Shown here: piece by piece, positions 36,229 through 45,214 of the stretch
Layout of the letters: each line of letters opens with the position of its first letter
Numbering within the stretch: the stretch's first letter is position 1
DNA from: Desulfosporosinus meridiei DSM 13257
GTDB lineage: Bacteria; Bacillota; Desulfitobacteriia; Desulfitobacteriales; Desulfitobacteriaceae
Assembly: GCF_000231385.2 (NCBI RefSeq)
Contig: NC_018515.1
Span: forward strand, 4,112,501-4,176,500
Direction of reading: 5' to 3'
DNA: 64,000 nucleotides
Notes under the pieces: generated by a model
Told to the model about the DNA's origin: nothing
The model's input: the letters and a program-made list of their open reading frames with translations, nothing else
The model's database searches: none
Program-made: the position numbers and the translations under genes

Positions 36229-38496
36229 TCATCCGTCTTGTGAAACCTTTATCTCAGCATCCTCCTGAGGATTATCCCGCTGCTTTTCCTTGAGAGGATT
36301 TTTGTCACTCAGAGCCCCTTGATCCTCAAGTTTTTTATGCATTGAGTTACTATTGTTATCCTTTATGTTCGGCATCTCCGGATATTCTACCCGAGAATGG
36401 AAAATACCACTCAAGACACGAACAAAGGCCATAGCAATCCGGTCTAAATCTTGAAACGTTAAATCACACTGATCTAATTGCCCGTCGTTCAGCTTGTCCT
36501 TAATAATTTTTCGTACAAACCCTTCGACTCGCCCCGGGGTTGGTTGCTTCATAGACCTTACAGCAGCCTCTACATTATCTGCTAAAGCAACCAGTGCAGC
36601 CTCTTTAGTCTGGGGTTTCGGCCCCTCATAATGGAAAGATTCTTCCGGTACATTTTCATATTCCTCAAGTGCTTTATGATAAAAGAAACTCACTAGACTA
36701 TCTCCATGATGTTGAGCGATAATGTCCTGAATCTGCTGTGGAAGTTTATTATCCTTAGCCAGTTCTAATCCGTCTTTAACGTGGGAGGTAATAATCAAGG
36801 AGCTTAGAGTGGGAGCAATCTTATCATGAGGATTATCCTGGGTAAATTGGTTTTCGATAAAGAAATACGGACGCTTTAACTTTCCAATATCATGGTACAA
36901 AGCTGCAACCCTAACCAAGGTGGCATCCGCTTGAACTGCTTCTGCCGCAGCTTCAGCGAGATTACCAACTAAAATACTATGATGATAGGTGCCGGGGGCC
37001 TCCATCAATAGGCGTTTTAATAATGGTCGATTAGGATCAGATAATTCCAGCAGTCTTACAGAAGAGGTAATGTGAAATCCTGATTCAAACCAATGCAATG
37101 CCCCAACTGTTAGAAATGACGATGCTAATCCATTAACAATACCTAATATCACACCTACTCCCCAAACTGCTAAGCGCATATCCGAGGTCAAGGCGATCCC
37201 ACTGATAACAAAAACATTTACAGCCGATACGAATATCCCTGCACGAGCTAAATCAGACCGTTGACTTAAACGAGACACACTGTAAACTCCTACAATCCCG
37301 CCAAAAAGAGCCACCACGCCTGAATGAAGCCCGAAGGAAGTCGATAGAACAGGATCGACTAAAACCGCGACAAAAACTGCTAAAACCAAGGAAACCATAA
37401 TAGCTATATCCACACCAACCAAAATTGCAACTGTCATAGTTGCCCAGGCTATGGGAATCAGCATACCTGACAAGGAATTAAAGTCGGCCCCCAGATTTAA
37501 AGCAATCACTGCACGTCCAATAGCCACAACTAAGCACATAATAAGACCAATCAGAACCAAGCGATTTGTCATAACATAGATATCCCTTTTATACTGAAAC
37601 AGATAGGCTAAAATAGAACCCATGCCAATCAGCACGATCAGCGCAATTCCAACCACAGATTTCCAGGCATTCTGGTTATTTATCAAACCATAATCAACTA
37701 AAACTTGATAAGTCGTCTCATCTACAATTTCACCGATACCCACGATTTTTTGCAGAGCCTTATAATGCAAGACCTCCTGCTTTATTAAGGCGCGTGCTGC
37801 TGCTCGCAAGGCTTCCGTAGTAGGCTCATCTACGATCAAGGTAGGTTGAGTCACTTCTTGATCGATAAACACCTTAAATAATTCTTTGGCATTCTCATCT
37901 AGCTGGGACTGCTCAAAATCTTTTTTGAGGTTCTCACGAAACACCGCCATTTGCTCACTGGTTCTTGCCCCGGAATCTAAATTGCGCGCTCTGGTCAAGA
38001 TAATATCTCTGCCGGTCTTTTCAATTTCGTTAAGATCACTGGAATCTTTTTCCACTAAAAATATCAAAGCACTCTCTGAGAGACTTGCAAAAAGCTCCCT
38101 TTTTCTTAGTTCATCTGTTTTATCGGACTTTGTTGAGGCGTCTCGCAAAGAGGTGAAGGCAATCCCCATCTCCTTAGTTAATAGATTCAGATACTCCTCA
38201 TCCGGCTTATATACCGGCTGGACTGCCTTTGAAGCAGCCTCTTTATCCCGATTATACTTTACCTGATCTACAATTTCCCTAGTCCACGGTGCCGTAATAA
38301 GCTGAGGACTTGGTTCTCCTACCTCCAAGTGTAATGTGGATACAAAAATATTCGATGATAATAAAACCGTAAGTAACAGAAAATACATCACCCCAACAAT
38401 GGCCCTAAGCCAAGTGGTGTGATGTTTAAGCCAATCAAGACGGCTAGATAGCTCATCCCAGATCGTTTTGAACATTTTGATCTTCAATATCATCAT
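36229..38496 (-). CDS. pgpH: PgpH-type 7TM-HD c-di-AMP phosphodiesterase
   Basis: Membrane phosphodiesterase, 755 residues. One N-terminal TM (about 32-52) is followed by an extracytoplasmic 7TMR-HDED domain (about 55-275), seven TM helices (about 280-470) and a cytoplasmic HD domain with HHSILVGNLAEAAAEAVQAD and LYHDIGKL, HHGDSLV, ALADNVEAAVRSM. Family members degrade c-di-AMP. Several close starts exist (38496, a TTG, and an ATG at 38475). It lies between ybeY and yqfD; phoH, which normally stands here, is absent. Confidence 0.94.
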   Translation of the reverse strand: MMILKIKMFKTIWDELSSRLDWLKHHTTWLRAIVGVMYFLLLTVLLSSNIFVSTLHLEVGEPSPQLITAPWTREIVDQVKYNRDKEAASKAVQPVYKPDEEYLNLLTKEMGIAFTSLRDASTKSDKTDELRKRELFASLSESALIFLVEKDSSDLNEIEKTGRDIILTRARNLDSGARTSEQMAVFRENLKKDFEQSQLDENAKELFKVFIDQEVTQPTLIVDEPTTEALRAAARALIKQEVLHYKALQKIVGIGEIVDETTYQVLVDYGLINNQNAWKSVVGIALIVLIGMGSILAYLFQYKRDIYVMTNRLVLIGLIMCLVVAIGRAVIALNLGADFNSLSGMLIPIAWATMTVAILVGVDIAIMVSLVLAVFVAVLVDPVLSTSFGLHSGVVALFGGIVGVYSVSRLSQRSDLARAGIFVSAVNVFVISGIALTSDMRLAVWGVGVILGIVNGLASSFLTVGALHWFESGFHITSSVRLLELSDPNRPLLKRLLMEAPGTYHHSILVGNLAEAAAEAVQADATLVRVAALYHDIGKLKRPYFFIENQFTQDNPHDKIAPTLSSLIITSHVKDGLELAKDNKLPQQIQDIIAQHHGDSLVSFFYHKALEEYENVPEESFHYEGPKPQTKEAALVALADNVEAAVRSMKQPTPGRVEGFVRKIIKDKLNDGQLDQCDLTFQDLDRIAMAFVRVLSGIFHSRVEYPEMPNIKDNNSNSMHKKLEDQGALSDKNPLKEKQRDNPQEDAEIKVSQDG

Positions 38497-38563
38497 CCTT
38501 ACTTCCCAGTGCCGTTCCTAAGGTTCTTTTAGATCCCTAGGACTGAAACATATTAGCACACTC

Positions 38564-39739
38564 TTATGGATTGGCATATACAGCCAAATCCTCGTAGGTT
38601 TCCACCTCTACTCTTACTCGTTCTGAACCGGAATTATCCGAAAGAACCTTAACCGTTTCTAAGACAATTGGTACGCCCTGTGTTAGTTTCTTCTGAACTT
38701 CAGCCCGAGCTATTTGTTCAGCTAATTGGCGCGCTTCGGAAACAGTACGTTCTATATGCACATTATGAAGTTCTATATGATCTACTCTTATACCTTCGAC
38801 AGGAAAGCGCCAATTCCTCCAGAGTTTTATAGATTGGGTAATCACTTCTTCTCGAGATTGCTCAAAGGGAGAACTTTGTGCTGTTAGCATTATAACGCGG
38901 GAGCCAATTTTTATACCCCTTCCCTTGGCTACTCTCCCACTTTCCTCAACCTTATCCTCCACTAAAGGGATTTGTCCTTCAGCGCTATACCACACTCGCG
39001 CTCGAACAAATCCTCTGGCCACAGAAACCGGAGCATTTTTAGCACTGCTCATATTATTCACTTGTGGACTTTTAATTAATACTTGCCCAGCCCGAACAGT
39101 TTCTCCTTCATGAATCAGGGGAGTTCCGTCAATCACCATAATTTCCTTTACAATCCCTGCCCGACTTGCGACCAGGTTTCCGACTTCATCCGGAATAGAC
39201 GGACGAGTTTTCTCAGAAACTCTGATTTGAATGCTTGTTCCCTGACGTTCTATCCCAATCCAAGCTGCATCCGGAAGTTGCTCCTGAAGTGATTTAGCTA
39301 TTCCGTTTAAGTCTAAATCTTTAGAGTACACCCATGTTCTAAGTCCGAGCTTCTCTGCACGTTCTATTACGTCAGCAGCAACGAGATTCTTATTTCCTGT
39401 CACAGAAATAGAGAGTACCAGCTGAGACAAAATCGTAAGTACCGAGGCAATTATAACGATTCCGATTAGCAACCCTTTTCTTCGCCACCAACGTGCAGCA
39501 ACAAAAGGCCAGCCATATTTAGCCACAATATGAACTCTAGTATGGGTACGACGGGCAGGTCTGCGCAATCGCCTGAAATCGGCAAGCTTAATTTGAGCAC
39601 GCATACCCCGTTCAGATTTTTGCGTATGATAGAGTATGATGCCCTCTTTCGACACCTGATTAACGAAGTGTGCTAAATGCTCTCCCCTTGCCAGGAATAG
39701 AATTCGCCCGTACCAAAACGTTCGCAGCCATTCAAACAT
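38564..39739 (-). CDS. yqfD: Sporulation protein YqfD
   Basis: Sporulation membrane protein of 391 residues: an N-terminal cytoplasmic segment (FYGR-like FWYGRILFLARGEHLAHFVNQVSK), one TM helix (about 90-112) and a large outside domain (ISVTGNKNLVAADVIERAEK LGLRTWVYSKDLD, IGSRVIML). YqfD is the essential IV-type stage protein in Bacillus; mechanism undefined. Its ATG overlaps the yqfC stop in TAATG. Confidence 0.93.
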   Translation of the reverse strand: MFEWLRTFWYGRILFLARGEHLAHFVNQVSKEGIILYHTQKSERGMRAQIKLADFRRLRRPARRTHTRVHIVAKYGWPFVAARWWRRKGLLIGIVIIASVLTILSQLVLSISVTGNKNLVAADVIERAEKLGLRTWVYSKDLDLNGIAKSLQEQLPDAAWIGIERQGTSIQIRVSEKTRPSIPDEVGNLVASRAGIVKEIMVIDGTPLIHEGETVRAGQVLIKSPQVNNMSSAKNAPVSVARGFVRARVWYSAEGQIPLVEDKVEESGRVAKGRGIKIGSRVIMLTAQSSPFEQSREEVITQSIKLWRNWRFPVEGIRVDHIELHNVHIERTVSEARQLAEQIARAEVQKKLTQGVPIVLETVKVLSDNSGSERVRVEVETYEDLAVYANP

Positions 39740-40020
39740 TACTTCGTCTCCCCTCCATCAAACCAAAAGGAAGACAGTTCCCCTTCAATTTGCAGTTCTG
39801 TTGCTAAAATGACCTTAAGCATTAACCCCTTCCCTCTAAAAAAGATATCCCCTTCCGCAGTTTCCAAGCGAATCTCTTCTTCTGAAAAATTTAGGATACT
39901 AATATAGTTCTCCACCATTATTTGTCTTTTTCCGGTTATGGTAATTTTAGGACCTTCGCCCACTACATCCGGTGGAAAATCCAAAACTTCTCCAACACTG
40001 GTTTGTATTTTCTTGAACAA
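39739..40020 (-). CDS. yqfC: Sporulation protein YqfC
   Basis: Protein of 93 residues, the same length as B. subtilis YqfC, with EVLDFPPDVVGEGPKITITG and the closing RGKGLMLKVILATELQIEGE. It is a YabP/YqfC-family protein encoded ahead of yqfD. The TTG at 40020 sits six bases after GGGGAGGG and is preferred to the GTG at 40038. Confidence 0.92.
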   Translation of the reverse strand: MFKKIQTSVGEVLDFPPDVVGEGPKITITGKRQIMVENYISILNFSEEEIRLETAEGDIFFRGKGLMLKVILATELQIEGELSSFWFDGGETK

Positions 40021-40120
40021 AAAAAACCCTCCCCTCACGAATATTTATGAAGGGAAAAGCAATAATAGTCCAAGCCTTAAAATTTTCTCTCAAAAACATG
40101 CCACAAGTTGGAAGGGGTGC

Positions 40121-40140
40121 AGGGGACGTTTTGTTTGCCA
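40121..40140. repeat. 20-bp repeat shared with mtaB 5' end
   Basis: AGGGGACGTTTTGTTTGCCA occurs here in noncoding DNA and again at 42817-42836 inside the mtaB reading frame. On the minus strand both read ANKTSP in one frame. Confidence 0.7.
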
Positions 40141-40282
40141 TCTCAACTGATTACTACTGGAGGTATCAAATCAAGGCATCAGCAGAGGATGAAAATAGAG
40201 TCGCTTGGGTCAGGGCGGCACCAGCAGAGAACCTTCTTAAACACCTATTAAGCCTTTTCATAATTACCTTGTAAAATTGTAA

Positions 40283-40310
40283 AGGCTCAGTTACTTGTGT
40301 AACTGAGCCT
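40283..40310 (-). terminator. Hairpin after yqeY
   Basis: AGGCTCAGTTAC / GTAACTGAGCCT with a TTGT loop, 20 bp after the yqeY stop, then TTTACAATTTTAC on the minus strand. It probably ends the dnaK-region operon. Confidence 0.7.
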
Positions 40311-40329
40311 TCTGCTGAAACTAAACTTA

Positions 40330-40782
40330 CTATGCCCCGAGAACTTCTCGTACAATTTGATTGACAAGTTTGCCATCTGCACGGCCTTTTGTCTTAGGGG
40401 TTACTGCCCCCATGACTTTCCCGAGGTCTTTAAGGCTTTGCGCCCCTAATGTGGTAACGGTCTCATTAACGAGTTGGCGAATATCCCCTTCAGAAAGCTG
40501 TTGAGGAAGGTAATCCATAAGAACGGCTATTTCCTCTCCCAAAGCTTTAACCTGATCAGGGCGATCCGCTTGCCCGAAAACCTCAAGCGCATCCCGACGC
40601 AGCTTCATTTCGCGAGCTAATACTTCGATGACTTGCTCATCGTTAAATTCAATCTTCTTGTCGATCTCAGCATTTTTAATGGCAGCCCTAGCCATTCGAA
40701 TGACGGAAAGTCTTACCTTCCCCTCCTCTTTGGCCCTCATGGCAACCTTCATATCCTCAACCAAGCGATCTTTCAGGGTCAA
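40330..40782 (-). CDS. yqeY: GatB/YqeY-domain protein
   Basis: Helical protein of 150 residues related to the tail domain of GatB; role undefined, possibly tRNA-linked. It shows the family start LKDRLVEDMKVAMRAKEEGK, RLSVIRMARAAIKNAEI and the closing DLGKVMGAVTPKTKGRADGK. The TTG at 40782 lies 8 nt behind AAGGAG; a GTG three codons earlier is too close to it. It follows rpsU by 12 bp, a standard pairing. Confidence 0.93.
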   Translation of the reverse strand: MTLKDRLVEDMKVAMRAKEEGKVRLSVIRMARAAIKNAEIDKKIEFNDEQVIEVLAREMKLRRDALEVFGQADRPDQVKALGEEIAVLMDYLPQQLSEGDIRQLVNETVTTLGAQSLKDLGKVMGAVTPKTKGRADGKLVNQIVREVLGA

Positions 40783-40794
40783 TTGAGACACTCC

Positions 40795-40971
40795 TTACTT
40801 GAACTTGCGTTTACGCGCAGCTTCAGACTTTTTCTTTCTCTTCACACTCGGTTTTTCATACGCCTCGTGCTTACGAGCTTCTGCGCTAACACCTGCCTTT
40901 TGACAAGAACGCTTGAACCGGCGGAGTGCGGCATCAAGGGATTCATTTTTACCAACTTTGACTTCACTCAT
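40795..40971 (-). CDS. rpsU: 30S ribosomal protein S21
   Basis: A 58-residue basic protein beginning [20 protein letters not shown], with [20 protein letters not shown] and a Lys/Arg-rich tail, matching S21 end to end. GGAGGGAGGGA precedes the ATG. S21 takes part in initiation near the anti-Shine-Dalgarno. It sits between the HIT protein and yqeY. Confidence 0.96.
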   Translation of the reverse strand: MSEVKVGKNESLDAALRRFKRSCQKAGVSAEARKHEAYEKPSVKRKKKSEAARKRKFK

Positions 40972-41067
40972 TGTCTATCCCTCCCTCCACTGGATCATCA
41001 CAAATATACCTTTTTATTATACTGGATGAAGTAGGTTGCGTCAAGCGCACTTTAAATGTCAGATTGG

Positions 41068-41412
41068 TCAGCCGATATTTGCATTTAAGGCCTTTCCTCC
41101 GAGTAAATGAAAATGCAGATGCCCAATGACTTGGCCTCCATCTGTTCCGGTATTTGTGACTACCCTGTAACCTGATTCTGCCACACCAAATTCCTCGGCA
41201 AGCCGACGAATAATACTGAAAAGATGACCAATTAATCCTTTATTATCAGATGTTACATCATTAAGACTTCGCAGGTGGATTTTAGGAATAATAACCAGAT
41301 GTACAGGAGCTAACGGCTGAATATCTTTGAATGCAATAATTTGATCGTCTTCGTAAGCAATTTCGCTGGGAATCTTTCCAAGGGCTATTTGACAAAAGAT
41401 ACAATCCGACAT
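41068..41412 (-). CDS. Histidine triad (HIT) family hydrolase
   Basis: HinT-type purine nucleoside phosphoramidase, 114 residues. It starts CIFCQIALGKIPSEIAYEDD, with LAPVHLVIIPKIHLRSL and the histidine triad GHLHFHLLGG. The zinc-type Cys pair CIFC is present. AGGAGG precedes the ATG. Between mtaB and rpsU, as in other Clostridia. Confidence 0.94.
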   Translation of the reverse strand: MSDCIFCQIALGKIPSEIAYEDDQIIAFKDIQPLAPVHLVIIPKIHLRSLNDVTSDNKGLIGHLFSIIRRLAEEFGVAESGYRVVTNTGTDGGQVIGHLHFHLLGGKALNANIG

Positions 41413-41514
41413 TAGTGTTCTTAACCTCCTATATCTTATTCACAAAATTATTTATTGACAACTTCAAAGGAACTTTTCTGAAAGGATGAGCCTACAAAAT
41501 TATGGCACTTATCC

Positions 41515-42927
41515 TTAAGCAAGGGAGATATGGTGCTCTTCCAAAACAACCGTAACAAACTCTCCGGTTGCCCACTGTCGGGCATCTTTATTCGCAGGAA
41601 TTTCTACCTGAATATAGTGAGGAGTATGTCCTATAGCACTGCCTTTTAGATCAACTTTTTCAACTAGCACTTCTACCGATTTTCCAATAAACTGCCGGCA
41701 AAACCTCACCTGACTTGCACGAGCAACATCTAATAACTCCTTAACTCGTTGATCCTTCAGCTTTTTTAAAACTTGATCAGGATAATCCGCTGCCGGAGTC
41801 CCTTTCCGCTTAGAATAGGGAAATACATGAATTCCAGAAAAATCACAGGACTTGGCAAACTCAATAGTAGAAGCATGGTCTTCATCAGTTTCCCCAGGAA
41901 AGCCGACAATAATGTCCGTCGTCACAGCCAGATCCGGAATCCGTTGACGAAGTTTTTCCAGCAAACCTTTGTAGGCCTTTAAATCATAAGGACGATTCAT
42001 TCTGCTTAAAATCCTATCGCTCCCACTTTGTAAGGGGATATGTACGTGAGGACAGACCTTGTCAGACAAAGCAATTTTCTCAATCAACTCATCAGTATAT
42101 TCCATGGGCTCAATCGAACTCAAACGTAAGCGACGAAGTCCCGGGATTTTTTCTAACTCACCAACCAGGCGGGCCAAGTTCCAATCCGCTTTCAAGTCCT
42201 GACCATAATACCCGGTGTGAATACCCGTCAATACGACTTCCGGATACCCTTCCTCTACCAAACGCCGAGCCTCTGCAATAGCGTTCTCAGGAAGCCGGCT
42301 GCGCAAAGGCCCCCGGGCATAAGGAATAATACAATAGGTACAAAATTGATTACACCCTTCCTGAATCTTTAACATAGCCCTAGTCCGATGTTCTTCACTA
42401 AGTTGAGGCAGTTCCTCAAATTCTTCAGCGTCCCAAATCCCACGGACAGCATTCTGGGGTGCCTTCTCTGCCTTCACTCGGTCTATCCACTCCAAGATCT
42501 TCGCTCGATCCTGGGTTCCAATCACCAGATCCACGCCATCAATACCCAGAATTTCCCCTGGTGCAGTTTGAGCATAACAGCCCATTACCACCACAACACT
42601 CTCCGGGTGAGCCTTAATCATTCGGCGAATAACCTGACGAGATTTGCTGTCACCGGTATTCGTCACGGTACAGGTATTAACCACAACAACATCCGCTTCT
42701 TCAGAGGAACTAACCACCTGATACTTTGCCTCGCGAAAAAGCTGAGCCATGGCTTCGCTCTCAGTTTGGTTCACTTTACAGCCCAGAGTTACAAAACAGA
42801 CAGCCCCACCTGGCAGAGGGGACGTTTTGTTTGCCAGCATACCATGAGTTTTATCTAAGGCTTCTTTTGTAATTGCAATTGTTCCTGATACCTTTTCAGT
42901 TAATTGCCTCAGCGACTTCTTTTCCAT
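41515..42927 (-). CDS. mtaB: tRNA t6A37 methylthiotransferase MtaB, unusual N-terminal extension
   Basis: Radical-SAM enzyme converting t6A37 to ms2t6A. The UPF0004 domain begins CFVTLGCKVNQTESEAM; radical-SAM CNQFCTYCIIPYARGPLRSR and a C-terminal TRAM domain (about 400-465) follow. The 470-residue frame has about 43 residues ahead of the usual start, ending GMLANKTSPLPGG. The ANKTSP part is encoded by a 20-bp repeat also found at 40121-40140. Whether the extension is made is uncertain; a start inside it has no clear site, while the ATG at 42927 has GAAGG and TGGGG upstream. Confidence 0.93.
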   Translation of the reverse strand: MEKKSLRQLTEKVSGTIAITKEALDKTHGMLANKTSPLPGGAVCFVTLGCKVNQTESEAMAQLFREAKYQVVSSSEEADVVVVNTCTVTNTGDSKSRQVIRRMIKAHPESVVVVMGCYAQTAPGEILGIDGVDLVIGTQDRAKILEWIDRVKAEKAPQNAVRGIWDAEEFEELPQLSEEHRTRAMLKIQEGCNQFCTYCIIPYARGPLRSRLPENAIAEARRLVEEGYPEVVLTGIHTGYYGQDLKADWNLARLVGELEKIPGLRRLRLSSIEPMEYTDELIEKIALSDKVCPHVHIPLQSGSDRILSRMNRPYDLKAYKGLLEKLRQRIPDLAVTTDIIVGFPGETDEDHASTIEFAKSCDFSGIHVFPYSKRKGTPAADYPDQVLKKLKDQRVKELLDVARASQVRFCRQFIGKSVEVLVEKVDLKGSAIGHTPHYIQVEIPANKDARQWATGEFVTVVLEEHHISLA

Positions 42928-42985
42928 ATGTACCCCATTTGACCTTCTTCCTGATCGTTGTCATTATCAGTGCCTTTCTTGAAAA

Positions 42986-43114
42986 GAAGGCGTACATGAA
43001 TATGCCTTCTCCAAGCATTCGTACCCCTCGGCCCCAGAACCAAGACGCAGTGTGATACATCAGCGACGTCTTTTACGTAAGCAGAATAGCAAACTTCCGC
43101 TTAAGCGACCCCAG
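42986..43114. repeat. Direct repeat unit 1 in rsmE-mtaB gap
   Basis: About 129 bp nearly identical to 43198-43327. It opens with a short hairpin (GAAGGCGTACAT.. ATGCCTTC) and includes an exactly shared core of about 56 bp starting GACGCAGTGTGATACATCAG (43043 onward). No reading frame is conserved between the copies. Confidence 0.85.
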
Positions 43115-43197
43115 ATAAAGGTCAGAGCATAAGACATGCGCTACCGGCGCCTGCAAGCCGAGCATCGTCCCAACATACTAACCTGCTAACTTGCATT

Positions 43198-43327
43198 GAA
43201 GGCGCACATGAAATGTGCCTTCTCCCCAGCATTCGTACCCTCGTCCCCAGCCCAGGACGCAGTGTGATACATCAGCGACGTCTTTTACGTAAGCAGAATA
43301 GCAAACTTCCGTTCAAGCGACCCCAGA
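43198..43327. repeat. Direct repeat unit 2 in rsmE-mtaB gap
   Basis: Second copy of the 42986-43114 unit. It opens with GAAGGCGCACAT-GAA-ATGTGCCTTC, a near-perfect hairpin whose right arm is module A, also present beside deoC (32848). The DNA between the two units (43115-43197) is unique. Confidence 0.85.
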
Positions 43328-43331
43328 CCGG

Positions 43332-43412
43332 GGCAGTGTACAGGGATGTACACTGCCACCAGTGAGCCACGGACGGCTCATCTGGTACGATAGTCTCCAG
43401 TGGAGACTATCG
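43332..43412. repeat. Tandem array of three hairpins
   Basis: GGCAGTGTACA/TGTACACTGCC (43332-43357, perfect 11 bp), CCAGTGAGCC/GGCTCATCTGG (43359-43385, near-perfect) and CGATAGTCTCCA/TGGAGACTATCG (43388-43412, perfect 12 bp) stand side by side with 1-2 bp between them. No T tracts follow. Confidence 0.85.
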
Positions 43413-43485
43413 CCGTAGGCGGGTTCTTCAAAATAATACTATCGCCGAAGGATGGACCCCGCGCCCCAAAGCCAAGAGCTTGAAC

Positions 43486-43539
43486 GGTTAGTTTGCTCTG
43501 CGTCGTAAGACCGAGTCGATGTACACACAAGTCCCCTAC
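43486..43539 (-). repeat. Dispersed repeat module B at the rsmE stop codon
   Basis: Nearly identical to 34593-34645. In the gene direction it begins TAGGGGACTTGTG and supplies the TAG stop of rsmE, the same arrangement as at cdd. Confidence 0.8.
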
Positions 43540-44273
43540 CCTAAATCCCCGAAATGCCCCAAGACTAGGGTAATCGCTGCCATTGCCGCCGTCTCTGTTC
43601 TAAGAATCCTGGGCCCTAAAGAAACACTCTGGGCGCTGAGATTTTCTTGCACCCAAGCTACCTCGCTTTCCTCAAAGCCTCCCTCGGGACCGATGATGAT
43701 GGCAATAGGATGTTCGGAACTCATGGTTTTCAGAACAGAAGCCAAGCGTTGAGTCTTCTCTTCTTCATAGGGAATGATCCATTGAGTATCCTCCGGCAGT
43801 TGCTCCTTAAGCTCTTTCCAATCACAGACCTCAAATACTTCAGGCTCTTGTACCCTATGCGACTGCTTAGAGGCCTCAGAGGCAATCTTTTGCCAGCGGG
43901 CGACTCTATCTTGAGCCTTCTTCCCTTCAATATGTACAATAGAACGTTTGGCACGCAAAGGAATGAGTCCGGACATTCCTAATTCAGTTCCTTTCTGGAT
44001 CACCCACTCCATCTTTTCCCCTTTGGATAGCCCCGCCACAATATAGACAGAGGTATGAGCTTCTACATCCGGTTGATCCGTACTAAGAATTCGGCAAGTC
44101 ACACTTTTATCCTCAATATTTACAATAACACCAGTGTACTCCCTCCCGGTATTATCATACCCTACGACTAAATCTCCCGGTGACAGACGGAGTACCCGAA
44201 CAAGATGTTCTCTCTCCGCATCACGCAGCCAAAAAACATCTCGCCCCAATTCCGTGACCTTAAAACGATTCAA
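43536..44273 (-). CDS. rsmE: 16S rRNA m3U1498 methyltransferase RsmE
   Basis: SPOUT methyltransferase of 245 residues. The N-terminal PUA-like domain (HLVRVLRLSPGDLVVGYDNT) and the C-terminal knot with IIIGPEGGFEESEV and SLGPRILRTETA are complete, along with KGEKMEWVIQKGTELG and RWQKIASEASKQSHR. The gene directly follows prmA with no gap and ends inside a dispersed repeat. Confidence 0.95.
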   Translation of the reverse strand: MNRFKVTELGRDVFWLRDAEREHLVRVLRLSPGDLVVGYDNTGREYTGVIVNIEDKSVTCRILSTDQPDVEAHTSVYIVAGLSKGEKMEWVIQKGTELGMSGLIPLRAKRSIVHIEGKKAQDRVARWQKIASEASKQSHRVQEPEVFEVCDWKELKEQLPEDTQWIIPYEEEKTQRLASVLKTMSSEHPIAIIIGPEGGFEESEVAWVQENLSAQSVSLGPRILRTETAAMAAITLVLGHFGDLG

Positions 44274-45200
44274 CTAAGCCCACCTCGCTCGAAATAAGAT
44301 CCAGCCAGAGTCTTCCACACGGTTAACAATCTTCAGACCGGCTTCCTTCAGCCCAACTTCCACCTCTTCAGCCCGTTTATCGATAATTCCCGAGGCCAAA
44401 AATTCCCCAGTCGGCTTCAAAATCCGCTTTAAATCCGGAAGTAACCCTAAAATTACATCCGCGATAATGTTAGCAATGACGACATCTGCCTGTCCTACTA
44501 GTACTGTCCCCAAATCCCCTCGCAATACACGTACCCGGTCGCCTACATTATTCAGATTAACATTTTCTTGAGCAACTTTGACAGCAACAGAGTCTAAATC
44601 AACTGCCTCAACCTTGGCCCCTAACTTTGCTGCTGCAATAGCCAGAATACCCGAACCTGTTCCTAAGTCGAAAACTACATGTTCCGGTTCTACCATGTCC
44701 TCTAAGGTTCTTAAACATAAGGTAGTTGTGGGGTGGGTGCCCGTCCCAAAGGCCATGCCCGGATCCAGCTCCAGAACAACATCCTCCGGCTTAATCTCAA
44801 CCTCTTCCCAAGTGGGTTTTACTAAAAAGTTTTTGCCAATATATATGGGCTTAAAATAGGCCTTCCAAGCCGTTGCCCAGTCTTCTTCCTTCAGTGAGAT
44901 CCCTTTACTATGTATGAGCCAGTCCGGATACCGCTCCAGCAGCCCTAAAATCCCCTGTTCAAGCACTCGAAGCTTATCCGCAAGCTCTTCATCCTCAGGA
45001 AAATAACCCTTAACCACAGAGTTACCTGTGAGTTCTACATCTCCAAAACTATGATAATCCCACTCACCAGATTCAATGTATTGTACAAAGAGTTCCGGAT
45101 CCTCAATACTGACCCCCGGACAACCTAACTCATAAAAAAGATCGGCAACAGCTTCCTCTCCTTCAGATGAAACTGTTACCGCAACTTCACGCCAATCCAT
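44274..45200 (-). CDS. prmA: Ribosomal protein L11 methyltransferase
   Basis: SAM-dependent methyltransferase of 308 residues that methylates L11. N-terminal substrate domain starts [38 protein letters not shown] motif [20 protein letters not shown], and motif [14 protein letters not shown] are conserved. AAGGAG precedes the ATG at 45200. It lies between dnaJ and rsmE, the Firmicute dnaK-operon order. Confidence 0.96.
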   Translation of the reverse strand: MDWREVAVTVSSEGEEAVADLFYELGCPGVSIEDPELFVQYIESGEWDYHSFGDVELTGNSVVKGYFPEDEELADKLRVLEQGILGLLERYPDWLIHSKGISLKEEDWATAWKAYFKPIYIGKNFLVKPTWEEVEIKPEDVVLELDPGMAFGTGTHPTTTLCLRTLEDMVEPEHVVFDLGTGSGILAIAAAKLGAKVEAVDLDSVAVKVAQENVNLNNVGDRVRVLRGDLGTVLVGQADVVIANIIADVILGLLPDLKRILKPTGEFLASGIIDKRAEEVEVGLKEAGLKIVNRVEDSGWILFRARWA

Positions 45201-45214
45201 GTTTATACTCCTTT

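Noticed and set aside
39947-40141. Minus-strand frame starting MANKTSP
   Set aside because: No ribosome site or homology; it arises from the 20-bp repeat and overlaps yqfC.
42986-43327. Direct repeats as a CRISPR array
   Set aside because: Only two long units with one unique interval of about 83 bp, no short regular repeats and no cas genes.
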